Shown piece after piece: positions 1 to 9,350 of a stretch of 64,000 bases of DNA (position 1 is the stretch's first letter; each line of letters opens with the position of its first letter). Source of the DNA: Rubrivivax sp. Its GTDB lineage: Bacteria > Pseudomonadota > Gammaproteobacteria > Burkholderiales > Burkholderiaceae_C. The notes under the pieces were generated by a model. It did not search any database. It saw only the letters and a list, made by a program, of their open reading frames with translations, and was not told the DNA's origin. Made by a program: the position numbers and the translations under genes. The stretch lies in NCBI GenBank assembly GCA_027491255.1, contig JAIXWM010000127.1, positions 1-64,000 of the forward strand, read 5' to 3'.

Positions 1-130
1 CCAGCGGTCAAATCAAGAAGGCGGCGGGCAAAGCAAGCGTAGTGCCATACGCGCCTCCGTGACGAGCTAAGCTGTTGATTTTATTTGGGTTGCGCTGAGA
101 GGATGACAAACTCGGGCTAGAGCGGGCTGA

Positions 131-379
131 CATCACCCAGGTTGGCACCCCCATCTGGGGTACTACGACGATCACAACCCGCCTCACTTCCACGCGCGCT
201 ACGGCGCCCACCGCCTGGAGATCGACATCCGCACGCTCGCCGTGTTGGCGGGGAGTTTTCCGCCCAAAGCCCTCGGGCTCGTGATGGAGTGGGCCAGCCT
301 GCATCGTGAAGAATTGATGCAGGATTGGGACTTGGCTCGCCGCCAAGCGGAACTCAACAAGATCGCCCCACTGGAGTAG
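131..379 (+). pseudogene. DUF4160-family gene lacking its 5' end
   Basis: The open frame encodes the family's conserved block YYDDHNPPHFHARYG followed by an EIDIRTL segment and the usual C-terminal half, ending at TAG 377-379. The family is normally 80-90 residues and has about 15 residues (ISRFxGIxI-like) before YYDDH. Here that part is missing: the frame opens after a stop at 128-130 and has no ATG, GTG or TTG before the conserved block. A weakly matching stretch (ITQVGTPIW) lies one frame over at 132-158, which fits a one-base frameshift near 158-160, but that frame has no start codon either. It lies 3 bases before the DUF2442 gene, its usual partner. Function of the family is unknown; the pair is often described as toxin-antitoxin-like. 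Confidence 0.55.
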
Positions 380-382
380 TCC

Positions 383-670
383 ATGTTCGGAGTTGACGTC
401 ACACAGGCTCACCCCCTCGCTGGCCGCCGCCTGCAACTCACGTTCTCCAACGGCGTCTCTGCCGTGCTGGAAATGGACCAGGTGCTGAAGCGAGGCTACG
501 GCGGCGTCTTCGCCCCGTTGTTGGACGAGGCCTTCTTCGCGAAGGTACGCGTGGACAGTGAACTGGGCACCATCGTATGGCCCAATGGAGCGGACGTTTG
601 CCCGGACGTCCTTTACTCCCACGCCACGGGGGAACCCGTCATCGTTAACGGTGAACGCGTCTTGAACTGA
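383..670 (+). CDS. DUF2442 domain protein
   Basis: This 95-residue protein matches the DUF2442 pattern: a beta-rich N-terminal half (LAGRRLQLTFSNGV), a central region with aromatic and basic residues, and the terminal segment GTIVWPNGADVCPDVLY, which is the family hallmark. DUF2442 genes commonly follow DUF4160 genes, as here. The molecular role is not known. Because the upstream DUF4160 frame is damaged, this gene may be the surviving half of a former two-gene unit. No promoter was identified. Confidence 0.75.
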   Translation: MFGVDVTQAHPLAGRRLQLTFSNGVSAVLEMDQVLKRGYGGVFAPLLDEAFFAKVRVDSELGTIVWPNGADVCPDVLYSHATGEPVIVNGERVLN

Positions 671-767
671 TGCCCAGAGACTCGAGGCCACGTGGAGGCT
701 GCCTGGCAGCTTCTCAACCGGCCGCAGGCTGATTGGTGAGAGCAACTATGCCCGTCCAGGAGGACGC

Positions 768-956
768 ATGCCGCCACCGACTCTCGATGCTTCGCGACGA
801 TCCACGGCATGGTCATGCAGCCATTGCGGCGGCCCGCTCTCCCGGCGTCGGCGTCGACTCTGGATGAGATGGTTCTTGCCCGGATCCCAGTTGTACCGAT
901 GCGAGGATTGCGTCGCGCGTTTCCTGAGGGTCTGGGGGCGGTGGTGGCGCCTGTAG
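768..956 (+). CDS. Small basic zinc-ribbon-like protein
   Basis: A 62-residue frame begins 3 bases after a strong Shine-Dalgarno AGGAGGA (758-764). It contains two CxxC pairs, Cys17/Cys20 (CSHCGG) and Cys45/Cys48 (CEDC), separated by 24 residues that include five consecutive arginines. This geometry fits a four-cysteine zinc ribbon. The tail is rich in Trp and Arg. It lies just upstream of, and convergent with, a methyltransferase/polysaccharide export pair, which does not reveal its job. I do not recognise the family; the reality of the gene rests on the ribosome site and the paired cysteines. Confidence 0.5.
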   Translation: MPPPTLDASRRSTAWSCSHCGGPLSRRRRRLWMRWFLPGSQLYRCEDCVARFLRVWGRWWRL

Positions 957-1001
957 GCGCAAGGGCCGAAAGGCCACCGAGCCTTGTGGCGCGCAGCCGC
1001 T

Positions 1002-1811
1002 TCAACCCCTTGTGAAGTAGAGGAAGACCCCCCACTCACCGCCATGGTCGGTGAACTCGGTCTCGAAGCGGCGCACGCCAGCAGCCTGCATCAGCCAAGC
1101 GATCTCGCCCAGGTGGTAAGCGTTCATCTGCATGCCCGGGTCGCCCGCCGGCACCGCCAGGTTTGCGCTGGCCGCGACGCCCGGAGCATCCTTGCGAAAT
1201 GCCCTCAGCACGGGGTGGGGTGGACGCGCCAAGGCACCCGGCAGTGGCGCCTGCGGCGGACGGGGCGCAGGCGGCTGGCCGAAGGTGTCGGCGTGCACGG
1301 CCTTGGCATAGGTGATGTGCAAAGCCGCCGCGCCGCCCGGGGCTAGCCGCTGCAGCAGGTGCCGGAACAGGATGCGCCCGCGGGGGATGTCGATGTGCTG
1401 GAAGGTGATGCTGGAGTGCACCAGATCGAACAGACCCTCGGCTGCCGACAGTTCGTCGTCCGACTGGCGCCATTGCGCGTTGAAGACCCCACGCGCCAGG
1501 GCGTTGCGCTGCGCCTCGGCCAGCATCTCGGGCGACACGTCGAGCCCGACGACGCCCTCGGCATGGGCCGCCAGCGCCAGGGCCACCCGGCCGACGCCGC
1601 ACCCGAAATCGAGCACCCGGCGCGGCGCCCAGGCGTCGCCGGCCAGTCGCCGGCACACGCCCAGCACATGCTCGGCATGCCAGCGCCCGCTGTCGAAGAA
1701 TTCCTGCCGCGCCTCGTCGGTCAGCGCGGCGGCCCGGAACCGGGGCTGGGTAATGACAGCGTAGTAGGGGTCCTGCCGCCCCCAGCGGATCCAATCCTCG
1801 TCGGAATTCAT
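1002..1811 (-). CDS. Class I SAM-dependent methyltransferase
   Basis: This 269-residue protein has the Rossmann methyltransferase fold: motif I VLDFGCGVGR at residues 66-75, the acidic SAM-ribose residue Asp91 (GLDVSP), and a motif IV region (LFDLVHSSITFQHI). It has no signal peptide, so it is cytoplasmic. Its start lies 14 bases after the stop of the Wza-like export lipoprotein gene on the same strand, so the two are probably co-transcribed and it may methylate a sugar or lipid-linked intermediate of an exported polysaccharide. The substrate is an inference from context only. Confidence 0.8.
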   Translation of the reverse strand: MNSDEDWIRWGRQDPYYAVITQPRFRAAALTDEARQEFFDSGRWHAEHVLGVCRRLAGDAWAPRRVLDFGCGVGRVALALAAHAEGVVGLDVSPEMLAEAQRNALARGVFNAQWRQSDDELSAAEGLFDLVHSSITFQHIDIPRGRILFRHLLQRLAPGGAAALHITYAKAVHADTFGQPPAPRPPQAPLPGALARPPHPVLRAFRKDAPGVAASANLAVPAGDPGMQMNAYHLGEIAWLMQAAGVRRFETEFTDHGGEWGVFLYFTRG

Positions 1812-1825
1812 CGCGGCCCGGTGCC

Positions 1826-3001
1826 CTAGCGGGTGGCGTTGACCACGTTGACCACTGGGTAGACGACCGAGAACACGAGGTTCAGGAACTTCTGCAGGTC
1901 GGCCGCAGGCGCATTGCTGACGTAGACGATGTCCTGCGACTGGATCGGAAAGGACCGCATCACGAAGAAGCTTTGCGGCTGAGTCAGGTCGACGCGGTAG
2001 ACGACGGGAACTCGCCCGTCGGGCGCGGCAGGCACGCCACGCGGTGGCGGATCGATCGCGTCGGGTGCTTCGAGCCTGAAGACGAAGACGCCCTGCGGGC
2101 TGGAGCGGTTGTCGAGCAGCCCGCCGGCCCGGGCCAGCGCCTGCGCGAGGTGGATACCCTGGGTCTCGAAGGAGATCTCCTCGTTGCGGCCGGTGGCACC
2201 GAGGGCGGTGAAGCTCATCGGCTGGTGCAGGGCGGTGACGACGTCGCCCGGGCGCAGCAACACGTTCTGCCGCGGGTCACGGATGATCAGATCGAGCGGC
2301 AGGCCGTGGAAATCGCGGCCGCGCGTCAGCTGCAGCGTCATCTTGTGCACCGGCTGCCTGACGCCGCCCGCTGCCGCCAGAGCATCCAGCAGCCGTTCAC
2401 GCCCGGCCGTCAGCGGCATGCGCACGCTCTGCGCCACCTCGCCGACCACAGCCACGGTGGACGAGACGTTGCGCGTCTGGCGCACCACGACCTCAGGCTG
2501 GTTGGCCTTGCCGCGCAGGCGGCGCACCACCTCGGCCTCGAGCTGGGCGCGCGTCAACCCCGCGGCAGGCACCCGCCCGGCAAAGGGCACGCTGATCTGG
2601 CCCTCGGCATCGATGACCTGCTCGGGCAGCACGGTGGCGCGGGCTGTGGACGGCGCGCGCGGGTCCACCGGCCCGCCACCGAACAGGGTGGCGGGCGGTG
2701 CTTCGAACACATGGACCTCGAGCGCATCACCGGGGCCGAGGATGGCAGGCACCGGGCTCTCGGGGCCGATGAGATCCGAAAACAAGACGGGGCGCTGGCG
2801 ATCGTGCAGACGGCGCGCCACCTGCTCGTCGGCATCGACCAGATGGATGGGCGGCCGCTGCGCTTCGCGCAGACGGGCTTCGATCTGCTCGTGCTGCGGG
2901 CCGGCCGAGGGCAGGCCATAGGTGCCGCAGCCCGTGAGCGCCATCATCAGGGCTGCGCCAAGCGCGGCGGCTCGGATACAACGGGGAACCTTGCTGGACA
3001 T
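1826..3001 (-). CDS. Wza-type polysaccharide export outer-membrane lipoprotein
   Basis: The protein has 391 residues from the ATG at 3001; a TTG eight codons upstream is possible but less likely. It starts with a lipoprotein signal peptide ending in the lipobox L-T-G-C, so the mature protein is lipid-anchored in the outer membrane. A polysaccharide export domain follows (GPGDALEVHVFEAP about residue 90; REAEVVRRL-type segment), then SLBB-like repeats (VAVVGEVAQSVRMPL and LRPGDVVTAL). Proteins of this family form the outer-membrane channel for capsular or exopolysaccharide. No polymerase, flippase or Wzc gene is visible in the window, so either the cluster continues beyond the left edge or it is an isolated pair with the downstream methyltransferase. 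Confidence 0.85.
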   Translation of the reverse strand: MSSKVPRCIRAAALGAALMMALTGCGTYGLPSAGPQHEQIEARLREAQRPPIHLVDADEQVARRLHDRQRPVLFSDLIGPESPVPAILGPGDALEVHVFEAPPATLFGGGPVDPRAPSTARATVLPEQVIDAEGQISVPFAGRVPAAGLTRAQLEAEVVRRLRGKANQPEVVVRQTRNVSSTVAVVGEVAQSVRMPLTAGRERLLDALAAAGGVRQPVHKMTLQLTRGRDFHGLPLDLIIRDPRQNVLLRPGDVVTALHQPMSFTALGATGRNEEISFETQGIHLAQALARAGGLLDNRSSPQGVFVFRLEAPDAIDPPPRGVPAAPDGRVPVVYRVDLTQPQSFFVMRSFPIQSQDIVYVSNAPAADLQKFLNLVFSVVYPVVNVVNATR

Positions 3002-3222
3002 CGACCGGCCTTCTGTCTTCGACAAGAGCGGTGTGCCGCCCGGGGCAGCAGTCGTCTCGCATCATCACCTGGAGCCGCTGGCTGAACTTGCAGTATAGAG
3101 ACGGATCACGAAAGGTCACCACGGCCCGCCGCCCTGTTCGACAAGCCGCGGTGCCGATTAACATTGAACCTTGCCGGCGATCGGCACGAATCTTCATCCC
3201 GCCCCACTTCCCAGGACGCCCC

Positions 3223-3921
3223 ATGACCACTCCCGCCACCACCTCGTGGATCGAGATCGCCCCCGGCTTTGCCGGCTACCTGGCGCTGCCGCCGGCCGGC
3301 CGCGGGCCGGGGCTGCTGCTGTTCCAGGAGATCTTCGGCGTCAACCGGCACATCCAGGCGGTGGCCGAGCAGTACGCGCTGGATGGCTTCGTGGTGCTGG
3401 CGCCTGATCTGTTCTGGCGCCAGGCGCCGCGCGTGGAGCTGGGCTACGCGGGCGACGACTGGAAGCGTGCCTTCGCGCTGATGCAGGGCTATGCGCCGGC
3501 CGAGGCGGTGGCCGACATCGCCTCCAGCGCGGCCGCGCTGCGCGCGCGGCCCGAGGTCGGCAGCGGCAAGGTCGGCGCGGTGGGCTACTGCATGGGTGGT
3601 CGCATGGCCTACCTGGCGGCGGCCACGGCCGGTATCGATGCCGCCGCGCCGTTCTACGGCGGCGGCATCCACCTGCAGCTCGACCGCGCCGCAGGCATCA
3701 CCTGCCCGATGCAGTTCCACTACGCCGGCCACGACGACCACATCCCGCCCGAGGCGGTGGAGAGCGTGCGCCAGGCCTTCGCCGGCAAGGCGGCCGAGGT
3801 GCACGTCTACCCGGGCTCGATGCACGGCTTCAACTGCTGGGAGCGCGCCTCTTACCACGCCCCCAGCGCCGCGCTGGCACACGGGCGCACGCTGCAGTTC
3901 CTGGCGACGCGGCTGTTCTGA
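3223..3921 (+). CDS. Dienelactone hydrolase family protein
   Basis: The 232-residue alpha/beta hydrolase carries the dienelactone hydrolase triad: nucleophile Cys123 in GYCMGG, Asp in AGHDDHIP (171/172) and His201 in SMHGFN, with the supporting Glu36 in FQEIFG. In aromatic degradation these enzymes hydrolyse dienelactone to maleylacetate, but most genomic copies act on unknown substrates. The frame extends upstream to 3031; I chose the ATG at 3223 because the conserved N-terminus starts just after it. It stands alone, facing the export lipoprotein gene head to head and ubiE tail to tail, with no other ring-cleavage genes nearby. Confidence 0.85.
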   Translation: MTTPATTSWIEIAPGFAGYLALPPAGRGPGLLLFQEIFGVNRHIQAVAEQYALDGFVVLAPDLFWRQAPRVELGYAGDDWKRAFALMQGYAPAEAVADIASSAAALRARPEVGSGKVGAVGYCMGGRMAYLAAATAGIDAAAPFYGGGIHLQLDRAAGITCPMQFHYAGHDDHIPPEAVESVRQAFAGKAAEVHVYPGSMHGFNCWERASYHAPSAALAHGRTLQFLATRLF

Positions 3922-3932
3922 ACTCGGGGGGC

Positions 3933-3952
3933 CGGGCCGGGATACCGGCCCG
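3933..3952. terminator. Hairpin between convergent genes
   Basis: An 8-bp perfect GC stem (CGGGCCGG / CCGGCCCG) with a GATA loop lies between the stops of the dienelactone hydrolase gene and ubiE. There is no T tract on either side, so it may act as a bidirectional transcript-end stabiliser rather than a strong intrinsic terminator. Confidence 0.5.
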
Positions 3953-3956
3953 ACGA

Positions 3957-4688
3957 TCAGCAGCGCACGCCCACGTGCAGCGCCACGACGCCCGCGCTGA
4001 GGTTGTGAACGTCGACGTGGCCGAAGCCGGCGTCCTTCATCATCGCCTTCAGCGTGGCCTGGTCGGGGTGCATGCGGATCGACTCGGCCAGGTAGCGGTA
4101 GCTCTCGGCGTCGCCGGCCACCCAGCGGCCCAGCTGCGGCAGCACCTTGAACGAGTACCAGTCGTAGGCCGGCCGCAGCGGCTTGGCGACCTGGCTGAAC
4201 TCGAGTACCAGCAGCCGCCCGCCGTGGCGCAGCACGCGCGCCATCTCGGCCAGCGCGCGCTCCTTGTGCGTCATGTTGCGCAGGCCGAAGGACACCGAGA
4301 CGAGGTCGAAGCTCGCGTCGGCAAAGGGCAGGTGCTCGGCGTCGCAGACCGTGGACGGCAGCAGCAGGCCCTCGTCGACCAGGCGGTCGCGGCCCTCGCG
4401 CAGCATGGCCTCGTTGATGTCGGTGTGGACGACGACGCCGCGCTCGCCGACCCGGCGGGCGAAGGCGCGCGTCAGATCGCCGGTGCCGGCGGCGATGTCG
4501 AGCACGCGGTCGCCTTCGCGCACATCGGCCACCGCCACCGCGTAGGCCTTCCAGACGCGGTGCAGCCCGGCCGACATCAGGTCGTTCATCAGGTCGTAGC
4601 GCGCGGCCACCGAATCGAACACGCCGCGCACGCGCGCGGCCTTCTCGTCCTCGTCGACGGTCTGGAAGCCGAAATGGGTGCGGGCCAT
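3957..4688 (-). CDS. ubiE: Demethylmenaquinone/ubiquinone C-methyltransferase UbiE
   Basis: The 243-residue protein matches UbiE/COQ5: [19 protein letters not shown] at the start, the family signature [20 protein letters not shown] motif [16 protein letters not shown], and the C-terminal signature [18 protein letters not shown]. It transfers a methyl group from S-adenosylmethionine to the quinone ring during ubiquinone (and menaquinone) synthesis on the cytoplasmic side of the membrane. It follows the DUF971 gene by 12 bases on the same strand, an arrangement seen widely in betaproteobacteria. Ubiquinone is needed both for the aerobic oxidase and for cyclic photosynthetic electron flow encoded in this window. 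Confidence 0.95.
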   Translation of the reverse strand: MARTHFGFQTVDEDEKAARVRGVFDSVAARYDLMNDLMSAGLHRVWKAYAVAVADVREGDRVLDIAAGTGDLTRAFARRVGERGVVVHTDINEAMLREGRDRLVDEGLLLPSTVCDAEHLPFADASFDLVSVSFGLRNMTHKERALAEMARVLRHGGRLLVLEFSQVAKPLRPAYDWYSFKVLPQLGRWVAGDAESYRYLAESIRMHPDQATLKAMMKDAGFGHVDVHNLSAGVVALHVGVRC

Positions 4689-4700
4689 GAGGGATCTTGC

Positions 4701-5117
4701 TCAGTGGTGGTGGCCGCAGGCACCGCCGGCGGCCGCGCCCATCGGCGCGTCGCGGTCAACGCCGGCTTCGGCCAGGCGGGCCTCGTAGCGGGCCCACAGC
4801 GCCTCCTGCTCGGCACCCAGGCGGTGGAGCAGGTCCCAGGAGTAGATGCCGGTGTCGTGACCGTCGCTGAAGGTGGGCTGGACGGCGTAGTGCCCCACCG
4901 GCTCGAGGGCGACGATGCCCACGCCGCGCTTGCCGGTCTGCAGCACCTCCTGCCCCGGGCCGTGGCCCTGCACCTCGGCCGAAGGCGAGTACACGCGCAT
5001 CAGCTCGAAGGGGATGCGAAAGCGCCGCCCGTCATCGAAGGCGATCTCGAGCACACGGGAGGCCTGGTGCACCGTGATCTCGGTGGGCTTGGGGGAGTGG
5101 CGGTCGAGCCCGGCCAT
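4701..5117 (-). CDS. DUF971 (gamma-butyrobetaine hydroxylase-like N-terminal domain) protein
   Basis: From the ATG at 5117 the protein has 138 residues. The DUF971 domain fills residues 10-105 (ITVHQASRVLEIAFDDG, FRIPFELMRVYSPSAEV, FSDGHDTGIYSWDLLHRLG). It ends with Cys-Gly-His-His-His after a Gly/Ala linker, a possible metal-binding tail. The function of stand-alone DUF971 proteins is not established; links to iron-sulfur cluster proteins have been suggested for the family. It lies directly upstream of ubiE and 20 bases after the large iron-sulfur dehydrogenase gene, all on the same strand. Confidence 0.8.
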   Translation of the reverse strand: MAGLDRHSPKPTEITVHQASRVLEIAFDDGRRFRIPFELMRVYSPSAEVQGHGPGQEVLQTGKRGVGIVALEPVGHYAVQPTFSDGHDTGIYSWDLLHRLGAEQEALWARYEARLAEAGVDRDAPMGAAAGGACGHHH

Positions 5118-5137
5118 CGAGGGACGCTCCTGTGCGT

Positions 5138-8100
5138 TCAGACGAGCACGCGCTCGATGCCACCGGCGTTGGCGCGCGCGACGTAGTCTTCCATCCAGGC
5201 CTCGCCGAGCATGCGGCGCGCCATCTCCACGACGATGTAGTCGGCCTCGAGCAGGCCGTTGGTCAGGTCGCCCTCGTAGCGCTTGAGGCCCTGCAGGCAG
5301 CTCGGGCAGCTGGTGAGGATCTTCAGGTCCTGCTGCGCGCCCGCGGCGCCGCTGCTGCGCAGCGCGGCTTCGGCCTTGCGGATCTCCTGCTCCTTGCGGA
5401 AGCGCACCTGGGTGCTGATGTCGGGCCGCGTGACCCCGAGCGTGCCGCTCTCGCCGCAACAGCGTTCGCTCTTGACGACCGACGGGCCCACCAGCGCCTT
5501 GACGGTCTTCATAGGGTCCTGCAGCTTCATCGGGCTGTGGCAGGGGTCGTGGTACAGGTAGGCGCCCTGCCCTTCCAGCTTGAGGCCCTTCTCCAGCAGG
5601 TACTCGTGGATGTCGATGATGCGGCAGCCAGGGAAGATGTCCTCGAAGCGGTAGCCCTGGAGCTGGTCGTAGCAGGTGCCGCAGCTCACCACCACGGTCT
5701 GGATGTCCAGATAGTTCAGCGTGTTGGCGACGCGGTGGAACAGCACGCGGTTGTCGGTGATGATCTGGTCAGCCTTGTCGAACTGGCCGGAACCACGCTG
5801 CGGGTAGCCGCAGCACAGGTAGCCGGGCGGCAGCACCGTCTGCACCCCCGCATGCCACAGCATGGCCTGCGTGGCCAGGCCGACCTGGCTGAACAGGCGC
5901 TCGCTGCCGCAGCCCGGGAAGTAGAACACCGCCTCGGTGTCGGCCGTGGTGCGGCGCGGGTCGCGGATGATGGGGACGTAGCGGCTGTCCTCGATGTCGA
6001 GGAGGGCGCGCGCCGTCTTCTTCGGCAGGCCCCCGGGCATCTTCTTGTTGACGAAGTGGATGACCTGCTCGCGCAACGGCGCGGTGCCTCGGGTGGCCGG
6101 CGGCGCGGCGGTCTGCCGCCGCGCCACGGGCTTGAGCAGGTCGTTCAGGACCCGCTGGGCCTTGAAGCCGACGTCGACCATCGCCCCGCGCATCATCTTG
6201 ATGGTCTGCGGGTTGGTCGCGTTCAGGAAGGCCATCGCCGCTGCATTGCCGGGGCGAAAGCTCTTCTTGCCCATCTTGCGCAGCAGGTTGCGCATGTTCA
6301 TCGTGACATCGCCGAAGTCGATGTCCACCGGGCAGGGCGACTCGCACTTGTGGCAGACGGTGCAGTGGTCGGCGACGTCCTCGAACTCGGCCCAGTGCGC
6401 CACGCTGATGCCCCGGCGCGTCTGCTCCTCGTACAGGAAGGCCTCGATGAGCAGCGAGGTGGCGAGAATCTTGTTGCGCGGGCTGTACAGCAGATTGGCG
6501 CGCGGCACATGGGTGGCGCAGGCCGGCTTGCACTTGCCGCAGCGCAGGCAGTCCTTGATGCTGTGGGCAATGGCACCGATGTCCGACTGCTGCATGATCA
6601 GCGACTCGTGCCCCATCAGGCCGAAGCTGGGCGTGTAGGCGGCGCTCAGGTCGGCAGCGAAGACGGGAGCCGGGCCAGCGGCGTCGCGCACGGCGGCGCC
6701 GCGCAGCAGCTTGCCGCGGTTGAAGCGGCCCTCGGGGTCGATGCGGGCCTTGTACTCGGCGAAGGGCCGCACCTCCTCGTCGGTCAGGAACTCGAGCTTG
6801 GTGATGCCGATGCCGTGCTCGCCGCTGATGACCCCGCCCAGGCGCCGCGCCAGCGCCATGATGCGCGCCACCGCCTCGTGCGCGGTCTGCAGCATCGCGT
6901 AGTTGTCGCTGTTGACGGGGATGTTGGTGTGCACGTTGCCGTCGCCGGCGTGCATGTGCAATGCCACCCAGACGCGGCCGCGCAGCACCTCGCCGTGGAT
7001 GCGGCGGCACTCGTCGAGGATGGGCGTGAAAGCCGCGCCAGAGAACACCGCCTGCAGCGGCTTGAGCACCTGGGTCTTCCAGCTCGCGCGCCAGCGCCCG
7101 TCCTGCAGCAGCGCGAAACAGGTCTCGCCGGCACCCGGAGTGCCCTCGGGCTGCGACACGTCGAGTTGCTCGAGCCAGTGCTGCCACAGGCCACGCACCT
7201 CGCCCAGCAGCGCGAGCGCCTGCTGTACGCGGTCTTCCAGCAACTCGGCGCCGGGGATCTCCCCAGCGTCGTCACTGCGGCCCAGCGGCAGCCGGCCGCG
7301 GCGGAAGAAGGCCTCTAGCGCGTCGAGCAGCTCGAGCTTGTTGCGCAGCGACAGCTCGACGTTGATGCGCTCGATGCCGTTGGTGTACTCGCCCATGCGC
7401 TCGAGCGGGATCACCACGTCCTCGTTGATCTTGAAGGCGTTGGTGTGGCGGGCGATCGCCGCGGTGCGCTTGCGGTCGAGCCAGAACTTCTTGCGCGCGT
7501 CGGCGCTGACGGCGACGAAACCCTCGCCGCCGCGCGAGTTGGCGATGCGCACCACCTCGCTCGTGGCGCGGGCCACGGCGTCGGCGTCGTCGCCGACGAT
7601 GTCGCCCAGCAGCACCATCTTCGGCAGGCCGCTGCCGGCCAGCGGCCGCTTGCTCTTGGTGGCGTAGCCCACCGCCTTCAGGTAGCGGTCGTCCAGGTGC
7701 TCGAGCCCGGCGAGCTGCACCGGGGCGAGGGCGCGCCCGTCAGGGGCGGTGCCGGCCGGCAGCCGCGCCTGCGCGAACAGGTAGTCCTTGATCTCGACGA
7801 TGCTCGGCACCGCGTCCTTGGCGTTGCCGAAGAACTCCAGGCACACGGTACGCACGTGCGCGGGCATGCGGTGCAGGATCCACCGCGCGCTCGTGATCAG
7901 GCCGTCGCAGCCCTCCTTCTGCACCCCCGGCAGGCCGGCGAGGAACTTGTCGGTGACGTCCTTGCCCAGGCCCGCCTTGCGGAAGGCGGCGCCCGGGATC
8001 TCCAGGCGCTCGGTACGCATCAGCTTGCGCCCGCTGGCGTCGAAGTGACGCAGTTCGAAGCGCGCGAACTCGGCGTCGTGGATCTTGCCCAGGTTGTGGT

Positions 8101-9112
8101 CCAGGCGCACGACCTCGAGCCAGGTCGCCTGCGGCGTGACCATGCGCCAGGAGGCCAGGTTGTCCAGCGCCGTGCCCCACAGCACCGCCTTCTTGCCGCC
8201 GGCGTTCATCGCGATGTTGCCGCCGATGCAGCTCGCCTCGGCCGAGGTCGGGTCGACCGCGAAGACGAAACCGGCATGCTCGGCGGCGTCGGCCACGCGC
8301 TGGGTGACGACGCCCGCCTCGGTCCGGATGACCGCCACGGGGCGGTCCACCCCGGGCAACTCGACCATCTCCACCTCGCCCAGGGCCTCGAGCTTCTCGG
8401 TGTTGATGACAGCGCTCTTCCACGTCAGCGGCACGGCGCCGCCGGTGTAGCCGGTGCCGCCGCCACGCGGGATGATGGTGAGCCCGAGCTCGATGCAGCC
8501 CTGCACGAGGGCGGCCATCTCGGCCTCGCTGTCCGGGGTCAGCACGACGAAGGGCATCTCGATGCGCCAATCGGTGGCATCGGTAACGTGCGAAACGCGG
8601 CTCAGGCCGTCGAACTTGAGGTTGTCCTTGGCGGTGTGACGGCCGAGCATGCGGCGCGCGGCACGGCGCAGCTCGGCGACGGTCTGGAAGTGACTTGCGA
8701 AACGCTCCACGGCCAAGCGCGCCACGGCGAGCAACTCGCCCACCATCGCGTCGCGCGCCGGGTCGGCCTCGGGGGTGCGGCGCTTCTCGACCTCGGCCAG
8801 GCGGTGGTGCAGCGCCTCGATCAGCAGGCCCCGGCGCTTCGGATTGTCGAGGAGGTCGTCCTCGAGGTAGGGGTTGCGCTGCACGACCCAGATGTCGCCC
8901 AGCACCTCGTAGAGCATGCGCGCGCTGCGCCCGGTGCGGCGTTCGCCGCGCAGCTGCTGCAGCAGTTCCCAGGCCCGCGCGCCGAGCAGGCGGATCACGA
9001 TCTCCCGGTCGGAGAACGAGGTGTAGTTGTAGGGGATTTCCCGCAGACGGGGCGCCTCGTCGCCCACGGGCTGCGCGGTCAGGTCGCGGACGAGCGGCAG
9101 CGGAGCATTCAT
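5138..9112 (-). CDS. Large FAD-linked oxidase / iron-sulfur dehydrogenase fusion (DUF3683 type)
   Basis: This 1324-residue protein combines three modules normally split over the glcD/glcF-type genes. Residues 1-150 form a DUF3683-like N-terminal region. An FAD-binding domain 4 follows ([31 protein letters not shown]) with the FAD-oxidase C-terminal domain up to about residue 810 ([15 protein letters not shown]). Next come two 4Fe-4S motifs ([25 protein letters not shown]; about 890-990) and two cysteine-rich CCG domains ([10 protein letters not shown]...LCCGYP and YHDPCHSP...CCGESGTLG; about 1120-1290). This architecture suggests a membrane-associated D-2-hydroxyacid (lactate/glycolate-type) dehydrogenase that passes electrons to quinone. 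The substrate is inferred. It is divergently oriented from ugpB. Confidence 0.85.
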   Translation of the reverse strand: MNAPLPLVRDLTAQPVGDEAPRLREIPYNYTSFSDREIVIRLLGARAWELLQQLRGERRTGRSARMLYEVLGDIWVVQRNPYLEDDLLDNPKRRGLLIEALHHRLAEVEKRRTPEADPARDAMVGELLAVARLAVERFASHFQTVAELRRAARRMLGRHTAKDNLKFDGLSRVSHVTDATDWRIEMPFVVLTPDSEAEMAALVQGCIELGLTIIPRGGGTGYTGGAVPLTWKSAVINTEKLEALGEVEMVELPGVDRPVAVIRTEAGVVTQRVADAAEHAGFVFAVDPTSAEASCIGGNIAMNAGGKKAVLWGTALDNLASWRMVTPQATWLEVVRLDHNLGKIHDAEFARFELRHFDASGRKLMRTERLEIPGAAFRKAGLGKDVTDKFLAGLPGVQKEGCDGLITSARWILHRMPAHVRTVCLEFFGNAKDAVPSIVEIKDYLFAQARLPAGTAPDGRALAPVQLAGLEHLDDRYLKAVGYATKSKRPLAGSGLPKMVLLGDIVGDDADAVARATSEVVRIANSRGGEGFVAVSADARKKFWLDRKRTAAIARHTNAFKINEDVVIPLERMGEYTNGIERINVELSLRNKLELLDALEAFFRRGRLPLGRSDDAGEIPGAELLEDRVQQALALLGEVRGLWQHWLEQLDVSQPEGTPGAGETCFALLQDGRWRASWKTQVLKPLQAVFSGAAFTPILDECRRIHGEVLRGRVWVALHMHAGDGNVHTNIPVNSDNYAMLQTAHEAVARIMALARRLGGVISGEHGIGITKLEFLTDEEVRPFAEYKARIDPEGRFNRGKLLRGAAVRDAAGPAPVFAADLSAAYTPSFGLMGHESLIMQQSDIGAIAHSIKDCLRCGKCKPACATHVPRANLLYSPRNKILATSLLIEAFLYEEQTRRGISVAHWAEFEDVADHCTVCHKCESPCPVDIDFGDVTMNMRNLLRKMGKKSFRPGNAAAMAFLNATNPQTIKMMRGAMVDVGFKAQRVLNDLLKPVARRQTAAPPATRGTAPLREQVIHFVNKKMPGGLPKKTARALLDIEDSRYVPIIRDPRRTTADTEAVFYFPGCGSERLFSQVGLATQAMLWHAGVQTVLPPGYLCCGYPQRGSGQFDKADQIITDNRVLFHRVANTLNYLDIQTVVVSCGTCYDQLQGYRFEDIFPGCRIIDIHEYLLEKGLKLEGQGAYLYHDPCHSPMKLQDPMKTVKALVGPSVVKSERCCGESGTLGVTRPDISTQVRFRKEQEIRKAEAALRSSGAAGAQQDLKILTSCPSCLQGLKRYEGDLTNGLLEADYIVVEMARRMLGEAWMEDYVARANAGGIERVLV

Positions 9113-9350
9113 CGTGGGGGATGCAGGCGGCCGGTGAGCCGTGAGGTCTGTTTTCGAAGGAGAACCATGCTAACCGAGCGGGGGTGGCCGGGACGGCCGG
9201 CGGGCCTTCGCGTCAGCGCCTCGAATGCGGGAAAGCCCGTAGGAATATCCCCGATTGTCACCAAGGTGTTTGGCGGCGACAAATCGTCCTGTCACAAAGC
9301 CTGCTGATACTGATCGGCGTTCTTCACCACACCACCAACGAGGAGTTGCG

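Noticed and set aside
5132..7318. 728-codon + strand open frame
   Set aside because: It is antisense to the FAD/iron-sulfur dehydrogenase, is rich in Ala, His, Arg and Gln typical of a GC-rich shadow frame, and shows no domain.
9281..9312. Pho box upstream of ugpB
   Set aside because: Only one heptamer (CTGTCAC) is good; the second half does not match, so it is not listed as a feature.
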